From CBDDBX01 sp965225955 (GTDB taxonomy: Bacteria > Acidobacteriota > Aminicenantia > UBA2199): a DNA stretch of 64,000 bases. The translations under genes and the position numbers were made by a program. The DNA lies in assembly GCA_965225955.1 (NCBI GenBank), contig CBDDBX010000023.1, positions 1-64,000 on the forward strand, read 5' to 3'. The notes under the pieces are model-generated. The model was not told the origin of the DNA. It did no database searches and saw nothing but the letters and a program-made list of their open reading frames with translations. This document shows, piece after piece, positions 9,752 to 18,864 of the stretch (the stretch's first letter is position 1; each line of letters opens with the position of its first letter).

Positions 9752-10838
9752 TAGTATTATTACCACCAGATTTTAAGATTTTATCAATAACTTTCCGCCT
9801 CAGCCATTTTACTTTAAAACGTACCTTATCCATACCTTTTAATCCACGATAACTATTCTGATTCTCGATAAAAACCTGCTGATATTGTTCGCAGCATTTC
9901 TCAAAAGAGTATAAATAACTATGCTCTTTTGCAATCTTCTGATACTCTTCAAGTCGTCCACAAACAAACAGAATCTTTTCTCTCAGTTTTTTATAATCAA
10001 AATCTTCATATACCTGAAAAACCTCATCACTTACATCCGCCAGTAGTTCTTTTGCAAAGAATAGTAACTCAGACATTGAGCCACTATTAAAACCCACAAC
10101 AGGTAAACCGCAGGATATTGCCTCAAGCACAGAATTGGGACATGGAGGATTAAGGTGTGAATAGATATATACATCACTTGTCCGAAGAAGTTCTGCCAGT
10201 TCTGAAAGCTCTTTTGCTCCATGATATCTAACATAATCCCGATCAAGAAACTTTTCCAGATCCGGGTTTTTAACCGGACCTACAATATTCAACTCAAAAT
10301 TAATTTCTGAACTTAATGTATCAAATGCTTTAATAACTGGTTCCAGCATATCAATATTGCGATAAGATCCCGTTGTAATGAATCTTATGCATTCACTATT
10401 ATCAGTCTGCTTACGGGAAGGATAGAAGATCTCTTTATCCACCCCATTTATTATTGTTGTATATTTACTCTCTGGTATTTCACCAAACATCCTGAAGCAC
10501 TGCTTTTTACTATACTCACTCTGAAAGATTACCGATGTAGCATATCTATTGTATATAATTTCCCATTCCCGGTTCATTTCAGCATATGCAGCACCATGCT
10601 TACCCTCATAATGCACACCATCAAGTCTCTGAATAACCGGAAGTTTCTGAGCTGCAACTCTTTCAACCCTACCAAGATCATAAGCAATAGGAAAAAACAT
10701 ACCTCCACAATTTTTATCATCAGAACTGTATCCGTAATTTTTCATATCAAGGTATTTTCTCAGGTTTCTCATAAAAGTAGCAGGTCCCCCCAGCATTGAG
10801 AACCTTTCAAAAGGAATAAACAGATCTTTATTACTCAT
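9744..10838 (-). CDS. Glycosyltransferase family 4
   Basis: GT-B glycosyltransferase of 364 residues. The start MSNKDLFIPFERFSMLGGP contains the N-terminal glycine turn. The C-terminal donor domain includes YIYSHLNPPCPNSVLEAI and CGLPVVGFNSG, a GT4-like E-containing loop in which the first Glu is replaced by a PCPNSVLEA arrangement. This variant is seen in GT4-like proteins of O-antigen loci. It ends inside the start of the next GT2 gene (8 bp) and begins 1 bp after the GT-C gene stop. Likely cytoplasmic; sugar unknown. Confidence 0.83.
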   Translation of the reverse strand: MSNKDLFIPFERFSMLGGPATFMRNLRKYLDMKNYGYSSDDKNCGGMFFPIAYDLGRVERVAAQKLPVIQRLDGVHYEGKHGAAYAEMNREWEIIYNRYATSVIFQSEYSKKQCFRMFGEIPESKYTTIINGVDKEIFYPSRKQTDNSECIRFITTGSYRNIDMLEPVIKAFDTLSSEINFELNIVGPVKNPDLEKFLDRDYVRYHGAKELSELAELLRTSDVYIYSHLNPPCPNSVLEAISCGLPVVGFNSGSMSELLFFAKELLADVSDEVFQVYEDFDYKKLREKILFVCGRLEEYQKIAKEHSYLYSFEKCCEQYQQVFIENQNSYRGLKGMDKVRFKVKWLRRKVIDKILKSGGNNTNE

Positions 10839-10839
10839 T

Positions 10840-12387
10840 TCAAATCCAGAATATATTAAGAGGCAGAGCTACCATAAAAAGTACCAGCATATAAACAGAG
10901 AACAGTTTTATTCTTCTTCCCGGCATATTTAACCAATTAATAATGCAGTAGAAGGGAAACAGTGAATACCCAAGAATATACGTAAATTTTACAGTACTAT
11001 TCTTACCGGTTTCAGGATCCATCCATACAAAAGCGATCAACATCAAAAGGCCGAGTACAAAAATACTCCCTGCCAGTTCAGCATACTCAGGTAACCGCTT
11101 TTTAAAAACAGATCTGATGCCCTTCATACTGTAATAGACCGGCAGACCAAAATAGAGTAGAGTAAATGGCAGAGCCAGAATAAAAACAAGTTTTTTCAGC
11201 CCGGTTTTCACATCCTCTCCCTTCCTGCCGGAGAAATATAACCAGTGATCCCCCCACATATCTCCATAAAGGCGTGGCCAGAAAGAGTTCCCCAGATTTA
11301 ATACACCATAGAGAACACTCTTATATTCCAGCATGGTTTTCCGTGGAATATTACTTCTTAATACATATTTATTTTTTGTATAATCTTTTTTATAGCAATT
11401 CAGCAGAAGCTTTCTGTCTTCTCTTTTCTTTATTTTAAAAAAAATCTCTCTTCGGAAAAATTCCATATCAAATTCATCTACTGCTTCAATATCACTGAAA
11501 ACGGCTTTTCTGTTAGGACTCTCAAAAAGTTTGTCAAATCTGAAATTCGAAAACATCCCTAAACGTCCTTCAATCCCCATTCTTTCCCCTAGTTTGCGAT
11601 ACTTGGCGTGATAGACATCAATCCACTGATTTTCAGGAGCATAGACTACTTTCTTTCCCAGAATCTCTGGTATGAAATTATTGAAATAGAATAGCCCGGA
11701 CATAATAAAGACAAGAAGTACCCATATAAGAGACGGAATTCCGGGTGTTTTTTCGCTTCTTCTGAAATTCCTTATAACACCATATAAAAAAAGTAGAAAC
11801 ATGATACCCCAGGCTCCGCCGGCAATATGTCTTGTATTGGCCATCGCAGCAAGTAAAAGCCCGAATATAAATATGTCTGATATAGATTTAAATCCACTAC
11901 TTCCTCCTCTTAATACCCATAAAGCAAAAAGAAGATTAGCAGTAAAAAAGAACAGATGATCAGCTCTTGGCATCACCATACTCAAATAAATATTGGGCAC
12001 AGATATAAACATAAGAGCAGCCGTTACCTGCTTTAGCCTGTCAGTAACTATTACAGGTAATACCAGAAATACAAAACATGAATATATCAGAATAAAAAAG
12101 ATATAATGGAACAGCTTCACAAATACCTGAGGTTCTGTTATGAAAAAACTGCTCCATATCTTATAGCTTTTACCTATCAGGTAATAGTATAAAGGCGGAT
12201 TATACTCCAGCCCCGCCGGCATATCTGAACTCATGAAACCGGACTCTGCATTCAGTCTGAATGCATCCATATGTATCTTATAATCGTAGCCCCACTTTAC
12301 AGGATGTGAATAGACGTTGAAAACCATTATCCCCGTTACAACAACAAGCAGAAGAGCAGGTATAAATTTTAAATATCTATTATTCAT
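10840..12387 (-). CDS. GT-C type membrane glycosyltransferase-like protein
   Basis: Integral membrane protein of 515 residues. The first helix is followed by a periplasmic-side segment containing KWGYDYKIHMDAF, then EYNPPLYYYLIG, a layout like the acidic loop and PPLYY motif of the GT-C superfamily (PMT/ArnT/DUF2029-like). About ten further helices follow, with one long soluble loop at about 235-385. GT-C enzymes use polyprenyl-phosphate sugars and act on the outer face of the inner membrane. The nearby GT2/DUF2304 pair and the small EamA-type protein could supply and flip such a donor. It starts 4 bp after the EamA gene ends. The exact family is uncertain. Confidence 0.65.
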   Translation of the reverse strand: MNNRYLKFIPALLLVVVTGIMVFNVYSHPVKWGYDYKIHMDAFRLNAESGFMSSDMPAGLEYNPPLYYYLIGKSYKIWSSFFITEPQVFVKLFHYIFFILIYSCFVFLVLPVIVTDRLKQVTAALMFISVPNIYLSMVMPRADHLFFFTANLLFALWVLRGGSSGFKSISDIFIFGLLLAAMANTRHIAGGAWGIMFLLFLYGVIRNFRRSEKTPGIPSLIWVLLVFIMSGLFYFNNFIPEILGKKVVYAPENQWIDVYHAKYRKLGERMGIEGRLGMFSNFRFDKLFESPNRKAVFSDIEAVDEFDMEFFRREIFFKIKKREDRKLLLNCYKKDYTKNKYVLRSNIPRKTMLEYKSVLYGVLNLGNSFWPRLYGDMWGDHWLYFSGRKGEDVKTGLKKLVFILALPFTLLYFGLPVYYSMKGIRSVFKKRLPEYAELAGSIFVLGLLMLIAFVWMDPETGKNSTVKFTYILGYSLFPFYCIINWLNMPGRRIKLFSVYMLVLFMVALPLNIFWI

Positions 12388-12391
12388 CTCA

Positions 12392-12772
12392 CTATTTGGC
12401 TGTAATCATAAAAAGTCCTGCCATAACGAGCACACATCCAATACCCTGTGTCAGGTTTATTCTTTCACCCAGAACAAAGTAGTTTGCAATAATTACCATT
12501 ATAGTAGCTCCGGCAGAAATAATGGCAGTAATGGTTGTTGAGTTTTGTGCAAGCCATGAAATCTTAAGAAGATTATTATTTATGAGCATAAAAGATAATC
12601 TTGCAATCATAGCTGAAATCATAGCAACAATAAAACGCCAGTGAAATGCTATTTCAATTATTTTTTTAATGCTGAACAGATCCCCTGATATAAGGTTTCT
12701 GTCACCTATAAGAAAAACAGAAATAGTAACAGTAATCCAATGCAGCAAAATCCATACAACCAACATAAACAT
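12392..12772 (-). CDS. Small EamA/SMR-like four-helix membrane protein
   Basis: A 126-residue protein with four predicted transmembrane helices. The C-terminal pair (NYFVLGERINLTQGIG then LVMAGLFMI) is the classical ending of the EamA/small multidrug resistance fold. ArnE/ArnF-like members of this size flip undecaprenyl-phosphate sugars. Its place between a GT2 gene and a GT-C gene suggests it may translocate a polyprenyl-phosphate sugar for the GT-C enzyme, but this is inference from context. A GGAG site lies upstream of the ATG. It could instead be a half-size exporter of unrelated substrate. Confidence 0.7.
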   Translation of the reverse strand: MFMLVVWILLHWITVTISVFLIGDRNLISGDLFSIKKIIEIAFHWRFIVAMISAMIARLSFMLINNNLLKISWLAQNSTTITAIISAGATIMVIIANYFVLGERINLTQGIGCVLVMAGLFMITAK

Positions 12773-12786
12773 AACAACTTTCTCCT

Positions 12787-13617
12787 TTAATTCCTGTTCA
12801 TAAGTTTCTGACTTACTTTGAAAAGAAAAATTATCACTTTTCCGGGCAATAACGACGCCACCTGCTCAAGACACATATAAAGTCTGTCTCCGACACTATA
12901 TTCCAGAAAACCTGCATATTTTTTCTTAGTATTTATAGTTGCTCTTAACTGTCGCCTTGTATTGATGCTTTTATTATTATTCTCATATTGATAATACTTA
13001 TACAGATTAAGGTTAAGGTTGTAAAAACTGACACCTTTAAGATACCATCTGCACCACAACTCATAATCTTCTCCACATCTGTAAGCTTCACTTTCATCAT
13101 ATCCGCCAAACTTTTCAAACACCTCTTTTTTAACAAAGATTGTTGCATGAGCTATAGGACTGTATCTTTTTATTTCATCTCCGACACGTTCAGAATATTT
13201 CCGTACAAAAAACAACTCATCAGTATATCCGTCATAATAACCAAGCCCTGTACCAACTGCATCTGCTTCCGGATGCTCTTTCATAAAATCTGACTGAAGC
13301 GCCAACCTGTCAGGAAGAGATACATCATCCGCATCGTGCCGGGCAATATATTTCCCTTCAGCATGCTCTATTCCCCTGTTAAGACTTGGAGCAAGCCCAA
13401 GATTTTCACTATTAAAGATAAGTTTTATACGCGGATCCTGACTTGCCATATTATTAAGCAGTTCTATTGCCTCAGAATTATCCGGCTCATCAATAACAAT
13501 TACAAACTCAAAATCACTGAATGTCTGTTCAAGTATTGACCTTAAAGACCTATCCAGAACAGGAACAGCTTCCCTGTACACTGACATAACAACAGAAATT
13601 TCGGGTTTCTTACTCAT
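12787..13617 (-). CDS. Glycosyltransferase family 2
   Basis: GT2 of about 276 residues. Conserved elements are ISVVMSVYREAVPV at the start, NSENLGLAPSLNRG, ARHDADDVSLPDRL (DxDD metal site) and CGEDYELWCRW (acceptor/catalytic ED motif). The ATG at 13617 is chosen because the domain begins immediately after it; it overlaps the DUF2304 gene by 8 bp. The protein resembles the 8672-9751 enzyme in motif spacing. A short hydrophobic C-terminus (VIIFLFKV) may contact the membrane. Probably one of the chain-building transferases. Confidence 0.87.
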   Translation of the reverse strand: MSKKPEISVVMSVYREAVPVLDRSLRSILEQTFSDFEFVIVIDEPDNSEAIELLNNMASQDPRIKLIFNSENLGLAPSLNRGIEHAEGKYIARHDADDVSLPDRLALQSDFMKEHPEADAVGTGLGYYDGYTDELFFVRKYSERVGDEIKRYSPIAHATIFVKKEVFEKFGGYDESEAYRCGEDYELWCRWYLKGVSFYNLNLNLYKYYQYENNNKSINTRRQLRATINTKKKYAGFLEYSVGDRLYMCLEQVASLLPGKVIIFLFKVSQKLMNRN

Positions 13618-13978
13618 CTTCAGCTCTGGCGTCATTTTTATTCTTAAGCAACGCCAGCTCCTGAGTCAGTTGTTTTACATTATCAGATAATCTGGTAACA
13701 ACAATAGAGAACTGTATCAGAATGAGAAAAACAACCAGCAATAGTATAAGAAAAAGAGCTGCTGGTGGATAGGCGATCCCAAGGAGTGCAGAAATTGATT
13801 CCAGCCCCTCCCGCCATAGAGACAATCCCAGAAAAATAACTCCAAGAAAAATCCATAACAGAGAGTACTCTTCCCGCATCTTCTTTTTTCTTACAAGGTT
13901 GAATATAAAAAAGAGAAACAGCAGACTACCTGCAATAGCAATATACTGAATAGTGTTATTATTAAAATGTCCAAACAT
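13610..13978 (-). CDS. DUF2304 family membrane protein
   Basis: Small protein of about 122 residues with three hydrophobic helices, the conserved EYSLLWIFLGVIFL segment and a C-terminal coiled-coil-like tail (LSDNVKQLTQELALLKNK). This matches DUF2304 (PF10066), a family usually encoded beside polyprenyl-phosphate GT2 enzymes in exopolysaccharide loci, as here. Its role is not established; a membrane partner or anchor for the GT2 enzyme is plausible. The ATG at 13978 lies 2 bp after the GT2 stop with AGGA 10 nt upstream; an alternative ATG at 14002 would add eight residues overlapping the GT2 gene. Confidence 0.82.
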   Translation of the reverse strand: MFGHFNNNTIQYIAIAGSLLFLFFIFNLVRKKKMREEYSLLWIFLGVIFLGLSLWREGLESISALLGIAYPPAALFLILLLVVFLILIQFSIVVTRLSDNVKQLTQELALLKNKNDARAEDE

Positions 13979-13980
13979 GT

Positions 13981-14694
13981 CTAACGATTCCTGACGGCAC
14001 ACATTATTACTGCAAGCAGTACTTTAATCATATAATAGGTGGATTTGAAACCACTTATAGAAGAAGTGCCACCCTGCCGCTCTCTCATTTTAACAAAGAC
14101 TTCTTTTATTGCAAAATTACGACATCCCAGTAATATAACCTCTTCCGGTTCCGGGAAATCTGTAGGGTAATTCTTTGCCAGTACTTTAACCACATCTCTA
14201 CTATAAGCTCTGAAACCAGATGTATTATCTGTTACCTTCTGTCCTATTAACAGGGAATTAACTATTCTGAAGATCCTGATTCCGGTTCTTCTTAAAAAAG
14301 TCGATTTAAAACCAGCATCTTTTGCACAGAACCTTGAACCTATTACCATATCAGCTTCACCAGATTCCAGAGGAGATAAAATATCTTTTATCTCTTCCGC
14401 CCTGTGCTGTCCATCTCCATCAAATTTAATTACAATGTCGTAGTTATTCCTTTCAGCATAGATAAAGCCAGTTTGTACCGCTCCTCCAATTCCCAGATTA
14501 CATGGCAGATCTATTACAGCAGCTTCACCAGTTGATCTGGCCAGAACCGAAGTATCATCATTTGAGCAATCATTTATTACAGCTATATCCCAGAGGAGGT
14601 TCTCTTTTTTTAAATCCTTAATAACAACTGAGATCACATCTGCTTCATTGAATGCTGGAACTACTATTAATACTCTTTTTTCTTTCTGAACCAT
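13981..14694 (-). CDS. GT2, dolichol-phosphate-mannose-synthase-like (polyprenyl-P sugar synthase)
   Basis: A 237-residue GT2 of the DPM1 type: VLIVVPAFNEADVI, AVINDCSNDDTS, NLGIGGAVQTGF, IKFDGDGQHRAEEI (DGDGQH metal site) and MVIGSRF. Such enzymes put a sugar on undecaprenyl phosphate. It lacks the C-terminal transmembrane helices of GtrB-type members, and the adjacent DUF2304 protein could supply membrane attachment. The product may feed a GT-C enzyme in the cluster (10840-12387 or 24941-27031). Upstream is a 127-bp gap, one of the largest in the cluster, with a TATAAT-like hexamer but no convincing -35 site. Confidence 0.85.
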   Translation of the reverse strand: MVQKEKRVLIVVPAFNEADVISVVIKDLKKENLLWDIAVINDCSNDDTSVLARSTGEAAVIDLPCNLGIGGAVQTGFIYAERNNYDIVIKFDGDGQHRAEEIKDILSPLESGEADMVIGSRFCAKDAGFKSTFLRRTGIRIFRIVNSLLIGQKVTDNTSGFRAYSRDVVKVLAKNYPTDFPEPEEVILLGCRNFAIKEVFVKMRERQGGTSSISGFKSTYYMIKVLLAVIMCAVRNR

Positions 14695-14821
14695 ATTTCC
14701 ATTCCGGGTTATTCTTTAAAAGGTTAACAAAGTCAAAAGTAATTCTCATATATTATAAGCCCAAAGTCAAACTACACTACTTAAGGAGCTTTCAGTATAA
14801 ACATTTATATTAATTTCCCGG

Positions 14822-15841
14822 CTATTTCAGAAGAGGAGCATATATTTTGTCCATATAATCTATAGCAAGCAAACTGTAGTCATAACGCTTCACTTTATTC
14901 AAACCATTTACTATTAATTTCTTTTTCATGCCTGCATCCTCATGAAGCTTAAGAGCAAATTCAGCCATTCCTGCTATATCCCCGGTATCAACAAGATAAC
15001 CATCTTTACCATGCTCAATTACTTCCGGCGCCATACCTACCTTTGAAGAGATAACAGGTACACCTGCTGCCATACATTCCATAACTGCTCTTGGGCCACC
15101 CTCCAGGCGTGATGCGACTAAATACAGATCCAGCAGAGCATAGTAAGTATTAAGTTCACCACTATCAGACAGATAACGATGGATATACTTTATACCAGCT
15201 TTATCAAGCCGGTTTCTTACATATCCTCTTGCAGGTCCCGTAAGAACTACAAAAACAGGGTACTCCTTATTTATTATCTCTATTGAATCACAAAAGAGAT
15301 CAGGCCCTTTTATTAATTTAGGCTCATTACCATCAGCCCACCCATTACCATCTTTTTGAAAAGATCCAACAACAAGATGTCCATCAGGTATATCAAATTC
15401 TTTTCTCAAACTGATTTTATCTGCTTCAGAAACTCTATTAAACCGGTTAACATCAATACCTATAGGAATCTTTACGATTCTTTCTTCAGGTACCCCGTTT
15501 CTTATGAGATGGGACTTTGTTATTTCACAGGATGTGTGCACAATATCTATATATTTCAAACTCTCTGCAAGTTTTCCCAGTAGTTCGGTTTCACTATCAT
15601 CCCCATGAAAATAAGTCAGAACAATCTTGTTTCTGCTCCTGATTGAAGGGATGAAATCTACAGCATAACGTGTAGAGAAGTGAATTATATCTTTTCGACC
15701 TGCTTCTTTATAAGAAGAAGCCAGACAGAAACGCTTATCTTTTAATTCCCTGTGCAGAGAATTACCAATATCACAAATCACCCAGTCTGAACTATCATGA
15801 ATATATTTTATGCAGGTTTTTTTGAAAAATGCCCCCAGCAT
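14822..15841 (-). CDS. Glycosyltransferase family 4
   Basis: GT-B protein of 339 residues. The donor domain carries VVGSFQKDGNGW near 182-193, LTGPARGYVRNRL, YLVASRLEGGPRAVMECMA and GVPVISSKVGMAPEVIEHG, the usual GT4 nucleotide-sugar loop with E-G-G-P-R-A-x-x-E. The N-terminal part is shorter than in typical GT4 enzymes and starts directly with an acceptor-side segment. Its ATG overlaps the stop of the upstream transferase by 1 bp (TAATG). The 127-bp gap to the next gene may mark an internal processing or promoter site. Confidence 0.85.
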   Translation of the reverse strand: MLGAFFKKTCIKYIHDSSDWVICDIGNSLHRELKDKRFCLASSYKEAGRKDIIHFSTRYAVDFIPSIRSRNKIVLTYFHGDDSETELLGKLAESLKYIDIVHTSCEITKSHLIRNGVPEERIVKIPIGIDVNRFNRVSEADKISLRKEFDIPDGHLVVGSFQKDGNGWADGNEPKLIKGPDLFCDSIEIINKEYPVFVVLTGPARGYVRNRLDKAGIKYIHRYLSDSGELNTYYALLDLYLVASRLEGGPRAVMECMAAGVPVISSKVGMAPEVIEHGKDGYLVDTGDIAGMAEFALKLHEDAGMKKKLIVNGLNKVKRYDYSLLAIDYMDKIYAPLLK

Positions 15842-16860
15842 TACGAATCCCTTCCAGTAAAAAATTTTCTTAAAAGCCCTTTATTTTCAGTCTTTATTTT
15901 TTTTCTGTTATTCAGCAGTTTTCGGAATATAGCTTCATACTCTGAATTCATCTTCTCAGATGTATATGGATAGTTTTTCATCCGGTTACTGTAACAGGAA
16001 TAGCCATCAACCATCTCTTTTAAGGCTGATCTGAAATCATCCGGCCCGTGAAAACCCACACCAAAATCACGGCAATGTTCAGTTAACGCACCGCTTATTC
16101 TGTAAACCGGAGGGAGACCACAAAGACAACCTTCAACATGGTGCATGCCTCCGGGTTCATTCTGTGACCCTGTAAGATAGACATGATTCTTTGAAATTGC
16201 ATCTGCAAGAGGTTTACCACTAAGTGCCCCCAGAACTCTCGAGTTATTAAAACTGAATCCTTCCGGCACATTACCAATGTAGGTAAATTCCAGTTCTACG
16301 CCTTCATATCCTGTACCAGCAAGTCCATCTACAATCTCATATATATCAAACCCCTTCATCCAGTTTGCACCCCAGTGGTGAGTAACAAGCTTTAAAGGTT
16401 CATTACCATTCCATTTTGTACAGGCAGTTCTATTAAATATGCTGTTATCTGCACCGTTTCTTACTACTGAAGAGTTGTTTTCATCAAATTTCTTATATTT
16501 GCAGAACAGTTCTCTCAACCAGTCACTTATAAATATTGTATGGTGGGCAACCTGATTGGCTTCCATCAACTGATCATTTACAAAATCTGTTTTTTTCCTC
16601 TCATCACACTCATTTACTCTGTGGACAACTACAGTATCAGGATACTTTTTCAGGTACTTCTTTATTTCTTTAACTGAAAAAGATGCAGAGAGAGAGTTCT
16701 CTCTTGGATCAGTCATAAGAATCATATCAATGTCTGATTCTTTCAGATCAAAAACAACATCCCACCCCTTTTTTTCAAGATACCGTGTAACAGATTTTGC
16801 AAACTGGTTACCACCACCCCAGGGTCCATCAGTTATTTTAAACCCAAGTGCCAGTTTCAT
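15841..16860 (-). CDS. GT4-like glycosyltransferase
   Basis: Probable GT-B glycosyltransferase of about 339 residues beginning MKLALGFKITDGPWGGG; the GPWGGGNQF glycine loop is typical of GT4-like proteins of polysaccharide loci. A middle segment VVHRVNECDERKK and TIFISDWLRELF match the acceptor half. The donor half has KLVTHHWGANWMKG, then SQNEPGGMHHVEGCLCGLPP cut at the 20-residue limit. The longer frame begins at 16884, but the ATG at 16860 overlaps the ABC ATPase stop by 1 bp and has GGAG upstream, so it is preferred. Specific sugar unknown. Confidence 0.75.
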   Translation of the reverse strand: MKLALGFKITDGPWGGGNQFAKSVTRYLEKKGWDVVFDLKESDIDMILMTDPRENSLSASFSVKEIKKYLKKYPDTVVVHRVNECDERKKTDFVNDQLMEANQVAHHTIFISDWLRELFCKYKKFDENNSSVVRNGADNSIFNRTACTKWNGNEPLKLVTHHWGANWMKGFDIYEIVDGLAGTGYEGVELEFTYIGNVPEGFSFNNSRVLGALSGKPLADAISKNHVYLTGSQNEPGGMHHVEGCLCGLPPVYRISGALTEHCRDFGVGFHGPDDFRSALKEMVDGYSCYSNRMKNYPYTSEKMNSEYEAIFRKLLNNRKKIKTENKGLLRKFFTGRDS

Positions 16861-18131
16861 TAATCCAGTTTCTCCATTTTCCACTTCTCCTCAACATGAA
16901 TAACACTTCCTCTGTCAACGATACCTGCTTCAGAAGTAACAATAAAAGGAGAATCAGTTCTTACTCTGTCAAAGGTTTCCATTGAATCTGCATCTCTGAT
17001 TGCAATATGAGGATAGTAGAGTCCCGGACTCAGATGATGCTCCTCCATTGAGGTGTAAATTCTGTACTTTCCGGCTTTAAGTCCTGTAAATCTGAATTTA
17101 TTGTAATCATTACTTACAACTCTTATGAGATTTCTGGTCCACTGCTCATCAAGAACACTGAGAGTAACATATATTTCACCGATATTTTTTCTAACCTCAA
17201 AATCGCAGTAAAAATTAAGGTTATTGTGCATGGGAACTTCATTCAGTGGCACACTATTATCGTCACATATTCCGAACCCTGTTATTGCCATAAAGTCACT
17301 TCTGTAACCTTCAAGAGTTGATACCAGCCCACTTGCGACCTCATGACTACCTGAATGAGAACCCAGTCGTAACTCTCTGGTCAGGCGCTCATATTCTGCA
17401 CAACCGCCATATGTTTCCCCATCATATACAAGTTCACCTTTATTAAGTACGATAACCCTGTTACAAAGCTTACTAACCTGTTCAAGACTATGACTCACAA
17501 AAATAATGGCATTGGCTTTCTTTCTGTACTCCGCCATCTGTCTCAGACTCTTATTTCTGAAACTGAGATCACCGACACTCAGCACCTCATCAACCAGCAG
17601 AATATCAGGTTCACAGAACATAGCAATAGAGAAGCCCAGCTTAACCTTCATACCAGAAGAATACGTTGCTACAGGAGCTTCCAGAAAATCTTCTATTTCG
17701 GAAAAATCAACTATCTGATCAAACTTCCTGTCAATCTCCTTCCTGCTCATTCCAAGAATGATTCCATTCAGATATATATTTTCTCTCCCTGTCATATGAG
17801 GGTGAAAACCTGCACCTACAGCAATAAGGGAGCTTATCCGGCCTCTCACCTCTATTCGCCCCATATCCGGGGTAAAGATTCCGGTTATCATCCTTAGAAG
17901 TGTACTCTTACCTGAACCATTTATACCAATGATTCCGAGAGTTTCTCCGGTTCTAAGCTCACAATTAACATCTTTAAGAGCCCAGAATTCAGATTTCCTG
18001 AGATAACTACTATCTGTATTGACGCCCATCATATTACGTGCAACATCCAGAGCTCCGTAAAACATACTACGCTTCAGATGCCTACAGAACTTTTTATGTA
18101 AACCTTCAACTTTAACAACTGTTTCTGACAT
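16860..18131 (-). CDS. wzt: ABC transporter ATPase with C-terminal Wzt domain
   Basis: ATP-binding subunit of a polysaccharide exporter, 423 residues. Visible motifs: Walker A GINGSGKST (69-77), signature YSSGM (157-161), Walker B ILLVDE (177-182) and H-loop His214. The extra C-terminal ~165 residues, beta-rich and starting near 258, correspond in place and size to the Wzt_C carbohydrate-binding domain that recognises the modified non-reducing end of ABC-exported O-antigens. The permease is encoded two genes upstream with a methyltransferase between them, consistent with chain-end methylation as the export signal. Symbol is given by function and architecture. Confidence 0.88.
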   Translation of the reverse strand: MSETVVKVEGLHKKFCRHLKRSMFYGALDVARNMMGVNTDSSYLRKSEFWALKDVNCELRTGETLGIIGINGSGKSTLLRMITGIFTPDMGRIEVRGRISSLIAVGAGFHPHMTGRENIYLNGIILGMSRKEIDRKFDQIVDFSEIEDFLEAPVATYSSGMKVKLGFSIAMFCEPDILLVDEVLSVGDLSFRNKSLRQMAEYRKKANAIIFVSHSLEQVSKLCNRVIVLNKGELVYDGETYGGCAEYERLTRELRLGSHSGSHEVASGLVSTLEGYRSDFMAITGFGICDDNSVPLNEVPMHNNLNFYCDFEVRKNIGEIYVTLSVLDEQWTRNLIRVVSNDYNKFRFTGLKAGKYRIYTSMEEHHLSPGLYYPHIAIRDADSMETFDRVRTDSPFIVTSEAGIVDRGSVIHVEEKWKMEKLD

Positions 18132-18134
18132 TCC

Positions 18135-18848
18135 CTACACCTTCTGATTCCGGGCAATTACTTCATATCCCAGTGTGAAACCTGATAGCATTTTATTATT
18201 TTTGCAGAATTCAGATTCATCCCAGCTGAAAGATTTTTTCACCAGAGCTCTGACTACTCTGCCAGTTAACTTCTTAATAATATTTCTTTTGAATTTTCCA
18301 CTACTATCCATCTGGAAATTCCATACTTTAAGCATATTTATCAATACAGCAGCAAAGCCACCCTGTTTCTGAATAGAGAGTACTTCGAATCCGGCACTCT
18401 CCAGTAGGTTTTTCAACCTGGTATCAGTATATCTGTGAAAATCATATGGATCAGCATGGACAGGAATCATAAAAGGAACTGTTATCAGTAGATATGAATC
18501 CTTTTTTAAAATACGCGCAGCTTCTTTCAGAACATCTGACGGAGTCTCAATATGTTCAAGTACTTCTGCCAGCACCCCTCCATCAAAAGAATCAGAATCT
18601 ACAGGTACTTTTGATATCTCACAGAGGTAATCAGGTTCCGTACTTTCATCCAGATTAACATATTTCACATTCAGTCCACGCCCCTCAATACTGAAGAGTC
18701 CCCGTTTATTTGTTTTTTTCCCACCAAGATCTACAATATCCATTCCTTCTTTAAAGTATGAGATACCTGACAGGAAAAATTTATCAACAAAATACCTGCG
18801 AACCGTATACCAGCTATCATAAATTACTTTTTGTTTTACTTTGTCCAT
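18135..18848 (-). CDS. SAM-dependent methyltransferase
   Basis: Class I methyltransferase of 237 residues. Motif I is degenerate (DIVDLGGKK), followed by YVNLDESTEPDY and the strong block GGVLAEVLEHIETPSDVLKE near 88-107, ILKKDSYLLITVPF and ADPYDFHRYT. The YDFHRYT segment is frequent in methyltransferases of O-antigen loci. It lies between the Wzm and Wzt genes, 3 bp before the Wzt start, which suggests it makes the terminal methyl mark read by the Wzt C-terminal domain. That link is inference; no target can be read from the sequence. Confidence 0.8.
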   Translation of the reverse strand: MDKVKQKVIYDSWYTVRRYFVDKFFLSGISYFKEGMDIVDLGGKKTNKRGLFSIEGRGLNVKYVNLDESTEPDYLCEISKVPVDSDSFDGGVLAEVLEHIETPSDVLKEAARILKKDSYLLITVPFMIPVHADPYDFHRYTDTRLKNLLESAGFEVLSIQKQGGFAAVLINMLKVWNFQMDSSGKFKRNIIKKLTGRVVRALVKKSFSWDESEFCKNNKMLSGFTLGYEVIARNQKV

Positions 18849-18864
18849 ATTATCGATGAATTAA

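Noticed and set aside
14695..14821. Possible internal promoter in the gap (TATAAT on the minus strand)
   Set aside because: No acceptable -35 hexamer at 16-18 bp; left out of the feature list.
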